Notes under the pieces: generated by a model
Databases searched by the model: none
What the model was told of the DNA's origin: nothing
Seen by the model: only the letters and a program-made list of their open reading frames with translations
Assembly (NCBI GenBank): GCA_002696025.1
Contig: NZQU01000011.1
Span: forward strand, 1 to 23,579
DNA from: Crocinitomicaceae bacterium
Lineage (GTDB): Bacteria > Bacteroidota > Bacteroidia > Flavobacteriales_D > Crocinitomicaceae
Direction of reading: 5' to 3'
DNA length: 23,579 nucleotides
Shown: in pieces, positions 6,178-15,600 of the stretch
Numbering within the stretch: the first letter of the stretch is position 1
Layout of the letters: each line of letters begins with the position of its first letter
Translations under genes and position numbers: made by a program

Positions 6178-8907
6178 ATGGACGATTTATCATTTATAGG
6201 GAATGCAGACCCAAATGCAATAGAATATCTTTATAAGGAATACTTAAAGAATCCTGATAATGTTGACGCTGGTTGGCAAAAGTTCTTTCAAGGATTTGAT
6301 TTTGCAAAAACAAATTATGAAGAAAACGGAGAGATCCCTGAAAACTACATAAAAGAGTTTCAGGTAATTAATCTAATTCAGGGATACCGAACAAGAGGAC
6401 ATTTGTTTACCAAAACAAATCCGGTTAGAGATAGAAGGAAGTATTCTCCATCTCTAGATCTAGAAAACTTTGGTTTATCTGAGTCTGATTTAGATTTAAT
6501 ATTTCAAGCAGGGGAAGAGGTTGGACTAGGTGCGGCAAGCTTACGAAGTATAATTACTCATTTAAACAGTACATATTGTCAATCTATAGGGATTGAGTAT
6601 ATGTATCTTAGAAACCCTGAAAGACTTAATTGGTTTAAAGAAAAAATAGACAGCCATCAAAGAGCTGCTTTTGATAAAGAAAGAAAGTTAGATATTTATG
6701 AAAAACTTAATAAGGCATCTCAATTTGAAAGCTTTTTAGGTAAAAAATTTGTTGGTCAAAAAAGGTTTTCCGTTGAAGGAGGAGAAAGTCTAATACCAGG
6801 ACTAGATGCTCTAATTGAAAAAGGGTCTTCATTGGGTGTGGAATATTTTGTAATGGGAATGGCCCACAGGGGAAGGTTGAATACTCTGACAAATATTTTT
6901 GAAAAAAATCCGAGAGATATTTTTTCGGAATTTGATGGAAAAGAATTTGATTTTGATCAGACTTTTGATGGAGATGTAAAGTATCATCAGGGGTTCTCTT
7001 CTACTGTTAAATTAAAAAACAACAAAGAATTAGGAATAACATTAGCTCCAAATCCTTCTCATTTAGAGGCGGTTGATCCAGTTGTACAAGGAATAGCAAG
7101 AGCAAAAATAGATCATGAGTATAAAGATGAAACCAAAGTTTGTCCTGTAATCATTCATGGAGATGCTGCAATTGCTGGTCAAGGAGTTGTTTATGAGATC
7201 ATTCAAATGGCACAATTAAACGGCTATAAAACTGGAGGTAGCGTTCATATTGTTGTTAATAATCAAGTTGGATTTACGACCAACTATCTTGATGGGAGGT
7301 CTTCAACTTATTGTACAGATGTTGCAAAAACAACTTTATCTCCTGTTTTTCATGTTAACGGAGATGATGTTGAGGCTGTTATAAGTGCGATTGAATTCGC
7401 GATGGAATATCGTCAAACATTCAAAAGTGATGTATTTGTTGATTTGTTATGCTACAGAAAATATGGTCATAATGAAGGTGACGAGCCAAAATTCACCCAA
7501 CCGAAATTATATAGTTTAATTTCAAAACATCCAAACCCAAGGGATATTTATTTTAGACAATTAGAGAAAGAGGGCTTGATAAGCAGAGAGAAAGCTCAAA
7601 AGATGGTGGATGAATATAATATTTATTTAGAAGATGAATACTCTAAATCAAAAGACCAAGACAAAGCGCTGGTTCATGATTTTTTACAATCAACTTGGGA
7701 TGGTTTTAGACACGCTAATAAAGAAGATTTTCATTTTTCACCTAAGACAGGAGTTGCAAAAAAAGACTTGTTATTGCTCGGTGAAAAACTTTCAGAATTA
7801 CCGGAAGGAAAAAAGTATTTTAGGAAAACTTTAAAGATATTTAAGGATCGATTGGAATCATTTCAAAAAAACAGTTTGGATTGGGGTTCTGCTGAAATGC
7901 TTGCTTATGCTTCTTTATTAAAGGAAGGTGTAAATATTAGAATTTCTGGACAAGATGTTGAAAGAGGCACATTTTCACATAGACATGCCGTTGTTGTAAC
8001 AGAAGATTCTGAAGAAAAAATATATACCTTAAATAGTATTGGAGAAAAACAAGGAGTTTTTTCAATTTACAATTCTCTTTTATCAGAATATGGTGTCCTT
8101 GGTTTTGAATATGGATATTCCCTTGCTACGCCCAATGGTTTAACAATTTGGGAAGCTCAATTTGGAGATTTCTTTAATGGAGCACAAATCATGATTGATC
8201 AGTTTATTTCCTCTGGTGAAGACAAGTGGTCAACACAAAGTGGTTTGGTATTACTTTTACCTCATGGTTATGAGGGGCAAGGCGCGGAGCATTCTAGTGC
8301 TAGAATGGAGCGTTTTTTACAGCAGTGCGCTGACCTGAATATGCAGATTGTAAATACTTCCACACCAGCGAATCATTTCCATTTGTTGAGACGTCAAATG
8401 AAAAGAGATTTTAGAAAGCCTTTGGTTGTTTTTACACCAAAGATGTTGCTTAGGCATCCAGACGCCACTTCAAAACTTGAAGAAATGGACTCAGGTACTT
8501 TTAAAGAGGTGATTGATGATGTTTCGGCAAATCCTGAAATTGTAGACACTTTGGTTTTATGCAGTGGGAAGTTTTATTATGAAATGAAATCTAAAGCCAT
8601 TCAGAATGAAGTAGATAATATGGCTTTTATAAGATTGGAACAGTTATATCCATTGCCAGAGCTTCAGCTAAATAAAGTGTTTAAAAAATATCCTAATGCG
8701 ATTCGTGTGTTATGGGCCCAAGAAGAACCCGCAAACATGGGCGCATGGAGTTATATGGCAACTAATCTTAAGCAATCTTCTTTAATTGGAATCACTAGAC
8801 CAGCAACTGCGGCATCAGCGGCAGGGTCAAAAAAACTTCACGAAAGAAGGTTGGAGAAATTATTTGATGAGTTGTTTAGATATGCAAACGTAAAAGTAAA
8901 TAAGTAA
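6178..8907 (+). CDS. sucA: 2-oxoglutarate dehydrogenase E1 component
   Basis: Thiamine-diphosphate-dependent E1 of the 2-oxoglutarate dehydrogenase complex. It decarboxylates 2-oxoglutarate and passes the succinyl group to the lipoyl arm of SucB in the TCA cycle. At 909 residues it is close to the family length. The N-terminus carries the conserved E1 leader (NADPNAIEYLYKEYLKNP). Core motifs include GMAHRGRLN, NPSHLEAVDPVVQG, the cofactor-binding HGDAAIAGQGVVYEI, and VNNQVGFTT. The pyrimidine-domain motif AQFGDFFNGAQIMIDQFI and the LLPHGYEGQGAEHSSAR segment are also present. The ATG at 6178 suits the leader. It is followed after 11 bases by sucB, clearly one operon. No E3 (lipoamide dehydrogenase) is in the window. 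Confidence 0.97.
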   Translation: MDDLSFIGNADPNAIEYLYKEYLKNPDNVDAGWQKFFQGFDFAKTNYEENGEIPENYIKEFQVINLIQGYRTRGHLFTKTNPVRDRRKYSPSLDLENFGLSESDLDLIFQAGEEVGLGAASLRSIITHLNSTYCQSIGIEYMYLRNPERLNWFKEKIDSHQRAAFDKERKLDIYEKLNKASQFESFLGKKFVGQKRFSVEGGESLIPGLDALIEKGSSLGVEYFVMGMAHRGRLNTLTNIFEKNPRDIFSEFDGKEFDFDQTFDGDVKYHQGFSSTVKLKNNKELGITLAPNPSHLEAVDPVVQGIARAKIDHEYKDETKVCPVIIHGDAAIAGQGVVYEIIQMAQLNGYKTGGSVHIVVNNQVGFTTNYLDGRSSTYCTDVAKTTLSPVFHVNGDDVEAVISAIEFAMEYRQTFKSDVFVDLLCYRKYGHNEGDEPKFTQPKLYSLISKHPNPRDIYFRQLEKEGLISREKAQKMVDEYNIYLEDEYSKSKDQDKALVHDFLQSTWDGFRHANKEDFHFSPKTGVAKKDLLLLGEKLSELPEGKKYFRKTLKIFKDRLESFQKNSLDWGSAEMLAYASLLKEGVNIRISGQDVERGTFSHRHAVVVTEDSEEKIYTLNSIGEKQGVFSIYNSLLSEYGVLGFEYGYSLATPNGLTIWEAQFGDFFNGAQIMIDQFISSGEDKWSTQSGLVLLLPHGYEGQGAEHSSARMERFLQQCADLNMQIVNTSTPANHFHLLRRQMKRDFRKPLVVFTPKMLLRHPDATSKLEEMDSGTFKEVIDDVSANPEIVDTLVLCSGKFYYEMKSKAIQNEVDNMAFIRLEQLYPLPELQLNKVFKKYPNAIRVLWAQEEPANMGAWSYMATNLKQSSLIGITRPATAASAAGSKKLHERRLEKLFDELFRYANVKVNK

Positions 8908-8918
8908 AAAATTATAAG

Positions 8919-10145
8919 ATGTCTATATTAGAAATGAAAGTCCCTAGTCCGGGTGAATCAATATCAGAGGTTGAAATAGCGTCTTGGCTTGTTGAAGATG
9001 GAGAGTATGTACATAAAGACCAAACAATTGCCGAAGTTGATTCTGATAAAGCAACACTTGAGTTGCCTGCCGAAGAAAGTGGCATTATAACATTGAAGGC
9101 TGAAGATGGAGACACAGTTGCGGTAGGACAAGTTGTGTGCTTAATTGATACTTCTGCAAAGGCACCAGAAGGATCTGAAAAGCCTGTAGAGAATAGCTCA
9201 GATTCAACAGATGATATTCAAGTCCCAAGTGCACCCTCAAAAGAAGAGACAAACTATGCTACTGGAACACCTTCTCCTGCGGCGTCAAAAATTATTGCTG
9301 AAAATCAATTGGATTCTAATAAAATTGAAGGTACTGGAAAGGCCGGAAGAATTACAAAAGATGATGCAATAAGCGCTTTAAATACATCAAGCTCTAAGCC
9401 TAAAGAAAAGCCTTTAAAGCCAGGTCAATCTAAGCAAAAAATGAGTCTTTTGCGAAGAAAAATTGCTGAGAGATTGGTTTCGGTAAAAAATGAGATGGCA
9501 ATGTTGACAACATTTAATGAGGTTGATATGAAGCCAATAATGGATATCAGAAAACAATATAAGGAGGAGTTTAAAGAAAAACATGGAGTTGGACTGGGCT
9601 TTATGTCATTTTTTACAAAAGCTGTAACTCAATCATTGGAATTATTCCCGGCTGTTAATGCTCAAATTGATGGAAAAAGCATGTTAATGCATGAATATGC
9701 CGACATTGGAATAGCTGTTTCTTCTCCAAAAGGTTTAATGGTTCCAATTGTTAGAAATGCTGATGAAATGACACTTAATCAAATTGAAGCAGAAATTAAA
9801 AGGCTTGCCATAAAAGCGAGAGACGGTAAGATTACTCCAGATGAAATGTCGGGAGGGACTTTTACAATAACAAATGGAGGTGTTTTCGGATCAATGCTTT
9901 CAACACCAATAATTAATCCTCCACAATCAGCAATTCTTGGAATGCACAATATAGTTGAAAGACCAGTGGCAATTAATGGGGAGCTTGCAATAAGACCAAT
10001 TATGTTTGTTGCATTATCCTATGATCATAGAATAATTGACGGAAAAGAGTCTGTAGGATTTCTAGTGAACATTAAAGAGTTGTTAGAAGACCCAATTAAA
10101 ATGCTTCCTGGAGAAGAAGACATAAGGGTTTTACTAGGCCTGTAA
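8919..10145 (+). CDS. sucB: 2-oxoglutarate dehydrogenase E2, dihydrolipoyl succinyltransferase
   Basis: E2 core of the 2-oxoglutarate dehydrogenase complex, transferring succinyl from lipoate to CoA. The 408-residue product has one N-terminal lipoyl domain with the modified lysine at K44 (DSDKATLELP). A Ser/Pro/Glu-rich linker follows, then the peripheral subunit-binding domain (around SPAASKIIAENQLD to GRITKDDAI, roughly residues 114-155). The catalytic acyltransferase domain includes SYDHRIIDG, giving H370 and D374 as catalytic residues. The pairing with sucA 11 bases upstream shows that the substrate is succinyl rather than acetyl. The ATG at 8919 opens the lipoyl domain exactly (MSILEMKVPSPGES). 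Confidence 0.96.
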   Translation: MSILEMKVPSPGESISEVEIASWLVEDGEYVHKDQTIAEVDSDKATLELPAEESGIITLKAEDGDTVAVGQVVCLIDTSAKAPEGSEKPVENSSDSTDDIQVPSAPSKEETNYATGTPSPAASKIIAENQLDSNKIEGTGKAGRITKDDAISALNTSSSKPKEKPLKPGQSKQKMSLLRRKIAERLVSVKNEMAMLTTFNEVDMKPIMDIRKQYKEEFKEKHGVGLGFMSFFTKAVTQSLELFPAVNAQIDGKSMLMHEYADIGIAVSSPKGLMVPIVRNADEMTLNQIEAEIKRLAIKARDGKITPDEMSGGTFTITNGGVFGSMLSTPIINPPQSAILGMHNIVERPVAINGELAIRPIMFVALSYDHRIIDGKESVGFLVNIKELLEDPIKMLPGEEDIRVLLGL

Positions 10146-10202
10146 AGATCTTTTTGAAACAGAAAATTATTTTTAACGTATAAACAGCTAATATCTAATG
10201 TT

Positions 10203-10730
10203 ATGAATTGGTTAGACATCGTTATTTTGGTTATTTTTTCTTTGGCTGCATTTTGGGGCTACAAACGTGGATTTGTCTCTGGTATAGCGCTTATTTGCGG
10301 CTCAGTTTTAGGGATTTACTTAGGTTTAAATTTCTCAGAAGTAGTAGCTGAACACCTAAAAAATAATTATACAAATAATTCATATTTTTTAATTACTCTC
10401 GCCTTTGTATTGATATTTTTATTGGTATATGTTAGTTTTTGGTTTGTTGGCAAGTTAATTAGCAAGGCTTTAAAAATCATACAATTATCTATTTTAAATA
10501 GAGTTTTGGGCTCAGTTCTTTACATATTAAGTTCTATTTTTCTTTTGGGTTCTTTGTTTTTATTAATAGGAACGCCCAGAAATGGCTCAAATACTTTTAC
10601 TTCAATTATTCCATTAGAAACAAGGGACGACTCAAGCTTGTATTTTATTGTTGGTGATATGTCAAGAACAATGCTTCCCTTCGTAGAAAACAGTACAGAT
10701 GAAGTATACAATATCCTTAAAAAAGATTAG
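10203..10730 (+). CDS. CvpA family membrane protein
   Basis: A 175-residue inner-membrane protein of the CvpA (colicin V production) family. It opens MNWLDIVILVIFSLAAFWGY then KRGFVSGIALICG, the family hallmark, and has four hydrophobic segments in all, with a polar tail. Molecular function is not settled for the family; links to envelope integrity have been reported. It starts 57 bases after sucB and may belong to the same transcript. Its last 32 bases overlap the next gene. Confidence 0.8.
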   Translation: MNWLDIVILVIFSLAAFWGYKRGFVSGIALICGSVLGIYLGLNFSEVVAEHLKNNYTNNSYFLITLAFVLIFLLVYVSFWFVGKLISKALKIIQLSILNRVLGSVLYILSSIFLLGSLFLLIGTPRNGSNTFTSIIPLETRDDSSLYFIVGDMSRTMLPFVENSTDEVYNILKKD

Positions 10731-11247
10731 TACAGTTTTAATCTGTATGTATTTATTTTACCCATCAATATTTGAAGCTCAAATAAACGATTTAAATTTA
10801 TCTTCTAAGCAAACTAACCCTATTCATGTTGTAAAAACAGGTTCTTATATTGGAATTCAAAAAGGAAGTTATTCTGTCGTTGAGTTTGGTTTTGAAAGGC
10901 AATGGAAAAAAATAAAACTTAAGAACTCATCCTCCAATGCTCTTTTCACAGGATTTAATTACAACCTGTTTGAAAATGTTTTGGGATATGATCTGGGCTT
11001 TTGGCATAAAGAAAAAGTTTTTGGACTCACATTGGGTAGCACAATTTCTTTTAGGTCTGATTTTGATGAAGCAAGATTTGGATTCTCACCAAATATTGGA
11101 TATAAAATTTTGAGATTTCATATTCATACAGGCTATTGTTTTTTAACAAGGGCAAATGACTTTAATAACACAAATACACTTTATGTTTCTTTAAGGTATT
11201 TTTTTGTTAATGATCGCAAGTTTAAAAAGAAGAGAAAAAAGAAATAG
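10699..11247 (+). CDS. small exported protein, possible outer-membrane beta-barrel
   Basis: A 182-residue protein not recognised as a named family. It has a signal-peptide-like front (MKYTISLKKISTVLICMYLF, with likely cleavage near FEAQ). A chain of short amphipathic strands rich in Gly and aromatics follows (GSYIGIQKGSYSVVEFGFERQW, FTGFNYNLFENVLGYDLGFW and similar), as in small outer-membrane barrels. The end is strongly basic (KFKKKRKKK). The ATG at 10699 overlaps the CvpA gene by 32 bases. The next ATG (10747) would remove the basic front of the signal peptide, so the overlapping start is preferred. Its TAG directly abuts the gatC stop. Function unknown. Confidence 0.65.
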   Translation: MKYTISLKKISTVLICMYLFYPSIFEAQINDLNLSSKQTNPIHVVKTGSYIGIQKGSYSVVEFGFERQWKKIKLKNSSSNALFTGFNYNLFENVLGYDLGFWHKEKVFGLTLGSTISFRSDFDEARFGFSPNIGYKILRFHIHTGYCFLTRANDFNNTNTLYVSLRYFFVNDRKFKKKRKKK

Positions 11248-11538
11248 TTATTTCTTTAAAACTTTTGGAATTCTAAAATAATCGGAGTCTTTTTTAGGGG
11301 CATTGGCAAAAGCATCAGATTTGTCAATAGTTTTAACAGCCTTGTCTTCTCGTAAAATATTTTTGTTTTCAGATACAGAAACCAATGGTTCAACTTCATC
11401 AGTTTTAACTTTTTTGAGTTGGTCCATGAAAGAAATTATCTTTTCCATATCGGCTTTAATATTTTCTTTGTCAGTGCCATTAAACTCTAAGCGAGCTAAA
11501 TGAGAAATATGATCAATTATTTCATTTGTTATTTTCAC
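11248..11538 (-). CDS. gatC: Asp-tRNA(Asn)/Glu-tRNA(Gln) amidotransferase subunit C
   Basis: GatC, the small stabilising subunit of the GatCAB complex, which turns misacylated Glu-tRNA(Gln) or Asp-tRNA(Asn) into the amide forms. The 96 residues match the usual size. The N-terminal helix IIDHISHLARLEF is the family signature, followed by MEKIISFMDQLKKVKTDEVEPLVSV, and the conserved tail DYFRIPKVL. gatA and gatB are not adjacent. Instead it lies 9 bases downstream of the EamA transporter gene, probably on its transcript. Its stop codon abuts that of the preceding convergent gene. Confidence 0.93.
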   Translation of the reverse strand: MKITNEIIDHISHLARLEFNGTDKENIKADMEKIISFMDQLKKVKTDEVEPLVSVSENKNILREDKAVKTIDKSDAFANAPKKDSDYFRIPKVLKK

Positions 11539-11547
11539 ACATCAAAA

Positions 11548-12465
11548 TTAAGATAACTTATTTAATTTTATAGCTTTTCTTTTTTGAATATTTTTTATCC
11601 ATGCATTGAGAATAACCACTAAAACAATGACAAAAGAGCCTATATAAAACCGTGAGTTCAGAAGTTGGTGTTCTGATAAAATTACGACAGCCAATACCAT
11701 TGTGTAAACAGGCTCTAAATTAATACTTAATGAGACTGTAAATGTCCCTAAAATTTTAACGATTTCTATTGTAACAAGAAAGGCAATAGATGTGCACGCT
11801 ATACCTAAGAATAGAAGCCATAAAAGGTCACTAATGGTCATGTTAAATAATTCTGCATTAAGTTCACCTTGTATGAGAAAGATGAAGCTTATAAAAATAA
11901 AGGCAGCAAGCATTTCATAAAATGTAATAATAGAAGTGCTTATTTCCTCTGCCATTTGAGCGTTGTAAACTGCAAATAAAGCGGCCAATAAAGCGGAAAT
12001 CAAACCGTATATTAATGCTTCATATTGTTGAGGATTGAAATCGCTAGATATAAAATAAATACCCAAAATAATAAGCAGGCCAAGAAAAAATTCAGTCCAA
12101 GAAAACTTTCTTTTCATGATTATTGGCTCAAGCCAAGTTACGTGTAATGTTGTTGTTGCAAGGCACAAAATGCCTAAAGAGGCAGTAGATAGCTGAATGG
12201 CTTTAAAAAAAGACATCCAGTGTAATCCAACAAATAGTCCAACAATAATGAGCTTTATAATCATTTTTGAAGAATTGATTAATAGGCTTCTTTTTGTAAA
12301 AATCATAAATGCTCCAAGGAAAAGAAAAGCAATCCATACTCTAAACCATACAATTACGATGGCATCAAGATGAATAAGTTTACCTAATATTCCTGTAAAC
12401 CCCCACATAAATATAATTAAGTGAAGAAGAATGTAATATTTATATTTTTTAAATATTGTTTTCAT
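11548..12465 (-). CDS. EamA/DMT-family transporter
   Basis: A 305-residue integral membrane protein with about ten hydrophobic helices arranged as two EamA repeats, characteristic of drug/metabolite transporters. The first repeat opens near LHLIIFMWGFTGILGKLI; the second ends in LEPVYTMVLAVVILSEHQL, the conserved EamA C-terminal motif, with a basic cytoplasmic tail (KNIQKRKAIKLNKLS). Substrate cannot be told; many members export amino acids or metabolites. It is the first gene of a likely two-gene operon with gatC and is divergent from the pyruvate carboxylase gene. Confidence 0.85.
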   Translation of the reverse strand: MKTIFKKYKYYILLHLIIFMWGFTGILGKLIHLDAIVIVWFRVWIAFLFLGAFMIFTKRSLLINSSKMIIKLIIVGLFVGLHWMSFFKAIQLSTASLGILCLATTTLHVTWLEPIIMKRKFSWTEFFLGLLIILGIYFISSDFNPQQYEALIYGLISALLAALFAVYNAQMAEEISTSIITFYEMLAAFIFISFIFLIQGELNAELFNMTISDLLWLLFLGIACTSIAFLVTIEIVKILGTFTVSLSINLEPVYTMVLAVVILSEHQLLNSRFYIGSFVIVLVVILNAWIKNIQKRKAIKLNKLS

Positions 12466-12481
12466 TAAAATTATAGTGGTG

Positions 12482-12489
12482 CAAAATTA
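12482..12489 (-). promoter_or_regulatory. likely -7 promoter element for the EamA-gatC pair
   Basis: The minus strand reads TAATTTTG followed by CACC, an exact match to the Bacteroidota -7 consensus TAnnTTTG, ending 16 bases before the ATG at 12465. A start site about 6 bases downstream would leave a very short leader. The -33 TTG is not obvious. Confidence 0.45.
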
Positions 12490-12592
12490 CAATAATGCCT
12501 TGTTTTTAATTCATAAGAATATTTATTTGATAATAATTCCTAAAAAACAAGCAAACTACAATATTTAAACTTATCGCATGGATTGTAAATTA

Positions 12593-12600
12593 TATATTTG
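12593..12600 (+). promoter_or_regulatory. likely -7 promoter element for pyruvate carboxylase
   Basis: TATATTTG matches TAnnTTTG exactly and ends 40 bases before the pyc ATG. The region 19-22 bases upstream reads TTATC rather than a clean TTG, so only the -7 element is supported. The rest of the 175-base gap between the divergent genes is AT-rich without visible structure. Confidence 0.45.
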
Positions 12601-12640
12601 AAATTAGTTGATTTAACCCCCAAATTAAAGATGTAATTAA

Positions 12641-15600
12641 ATGAAAATAAATAAAGTTCTTATAGCCAATAGAGGAGAAATTGCTATCCGTATTTTTAGA
12701 GCCTGTGTAGAGTTGAATTTAAAAACAGTCGGTATTTACACCTATGAAGATAGGTATAGTCAGCATAGGTACAAAGCAGATGAAAGCTATCAAGTTGGGG
12801 GGGATAATGAGCCATTAAAGCCATACTTGGATATTGATGCGATTATTCATCTTGCGATTCAAAAAAAGGTAGATGCCATTCACCCTGGATATGGATTCTT
12901 AAGTGAAAACGCAGAATTCGCAAGAAAATGTAAAGAAAATGGGATTGTATTTATAGGTCCAGATCCGGATATTATGGATAAACTTGGCGATAAGATCAGC
13001 GCAAAAAAAGTTGCTGTATCTTGTGGCGTTCCAATTATCGAAAGCAATAAGAAAAAGGTTAGCTCATTAAAAATAGCAAAGGAAGAGGCGATTAGAATAG
13101 GCTATCCAATTATGCTAAAAGCAGCGTCAGGTGGTGGTGGAAGAGGGATGAGGATTTTGTATAAATCAGAAGATTTAGACATTGCTTTTGACGAAGCAAG
13201 AAGAGAAGCAAAGAATGCATTTGGTGATGACACTGTTTTTTTAGAAAAGTATGTTGAAGAACCAAAACATATAGAGGTTCAAATTGCCGGTGATAGACAT
13301 GGGAATATTGTGCATTTGTATGAAAGAGATTGCTCTGTTCAAAGAAGATTTCAAAAAGTAATAGAGGTTGCCCCATCTTTGGGAGTTTCCGAATCAATTA
13401 GAGAGAAACTTTTTCAATATGCATTAGCAATAGCAGAAGAGGTTAAATATAATAATGTTGGAACTGTTGAGTTTTTAGTTGATAAAGACGGGTCTATTTA
13501 TTTTATAGAGGTCAATCCTAGAATACAGGTTGAGCATACAGTAACTGAAATGGTTACTGGCATTGACCTCATAAAAACACAAATATTTATAGCGGGCGGA
13601 TACAAGTTAAGTGATCAGCAAATTAAAATCCCAAATCAAGAATCCATAAAATTAAATGGATTTGCGATGCAGTGTAGAATAACTACTGAAGATCCTGAAA
13701 ATAATTTTCAACCAGATTATGGAACAATAACTACATATAGAAGCGCAGTTGGATTTGGAATTCGACTGGATGCAGGTAGTTTATATCAAGGAGTTACTGT
13801 AAGTCCCTTTTTTGACTCTATGTTGGTAAAAGTTAGTGCCAAAAGCAGAACATTAGATGGGGCCTGTAGAAAAATGGACAGAGCTCTTCGTGAATTTAGA
13901 ATAAGGGGAGTAAAAACAAATATGCCATTTTTATTAAATTTAATTAGGCACCCAAAGTTTGTAGAAGGAAAGGTGACGGTTAATTTTATTCAAAAAACCC
14001 CCTCACTTTTTAAACTTAGGACTCAACTTGATAGGGCGACAAAAGCGGTTACTTTTTTAGGAGACGTTGTTGTTAACGGAAATCCAGATGTCAAGTTTAT
14101 TGATCCTTTAAAAAGATTTGAAACCCCAATAGTTCCTTCTTATGATAAATATGCATCCTATTCTAAAGGAACTAAAGACTTGCTAACGGAATTGGGCCCA
14201 GAAGGTTTTTCTAAATGGTTAAGAAATGAGAAGAAAATTCATTTTACTGACACCACTATGCGAGATGCCCATCAAAGTTTATTGGCGACTAGAGTGAGAT
14301 CAAAAGATATGTTGGCAGTTGCAGAAGCATTTGCAAAAACTCATCCACAAACATTTAGTATGGAGGTATGGGGAGGAGCAACATTTGATGTTTGTATGAG
14401 GTTTTTATATGAAAACCCATGGAAAAGATTAGCAGAGCTAAGAAAGGCAATGCCAAATGTTTTACTTCAAATGTTGTTGAGAGGAAGCAATGCTGTTGGT
14501 TATACGGCTTACCCAGATAATTTAATTGAAAAATTTATAGAAAAATCATGGGAAACAGGGGTTGATGTATTTAGGATTTTTGACTCCATGAACTGGATGA
14601 AATCAATGGAGTTTAGCATTGATACTGTTAGAAAAAAAACAGGGGGTCTTGCTGAGGTTTGTTTGTGTTATACGGGGGATATTTTAGATCCTAAAAACAC
14701 AAAATATAATATGGATTATTATTTATCAATGGCTAAGGATATCGAAAATGCTGGAGCCCATATTATAGCAATCAAAGATATGGCGGGTTTACTTAAGCCA
14801 TATGCAGCAAAAGAATTAATAGAGGGATTAAGGTCAGAAACAAACTTGCCAATACATCTTCACACTCATGACACTTCATCTATTCAATCAGCCACTTATT
14901 TGAAAGCTATTGAGGCTGGAGTTGATGTGGTTGATGTTGCATTGAGCGGTCTTAGTGGTCTTACTTCTCAACCTAGCTTCAATTCTATTGTTGAAATGAT
15001 GAAATACAACAAAAGAGAAAACCCATATAACACTCAAAGTCTAAATGAATTTAGTAATTACTGGGAAACAGTAAGGGAGTACTATTATCCTTTTGAGAGT
15101 GGATTAAAAGCAGGAACTGCTGAGGTTTATAAGCATGAAATACCAGGGGGGCAATATAGCAATTTAAAGCCCCAAGCGATTGCCTTAGGGTTAGGGGATA
15201 AATTTGATGAAATAAAAACAAAGTATGCAGAGGTAAATAATTTGTTTGGAAATATTGTAAAGGTAACACCAAGTAGTAAGGTTGTAGGTGATATGGCTCA
15301 ATATCTTGTTGCTAATAATTTAACCATTGAGGATGTAGTTGAAAGGGGAGACAGCATTAGTTTTCCTGAGTCAGTTCAAAGTTTTTTTAGAGGAGATCTT
15401 GGGCAGCCTGTTGGCGGCTTTCCTAAAAAACTTCAAAAAACAATATTGAAAAATCAAAAAGCATATACTAATAGACCAAATGCTCATCTAAAGCCTGTTG
15501 ATTTTGAGATAGAATTTGAACAGTTTGTGAAAAAATTTCAAAAAGGGTTTGGACGAGAGTTGGTCATGACTGATTTCTTAAGTTGGAAGCTTTATCCAAA

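Noticed and set aside
13110..13397. Minus-strand open frame inside the biotin carboxylase domain
   Set aside because: Composition is that of a reverse-complemented coding frame, opposite intact conserved motifs of pyc.
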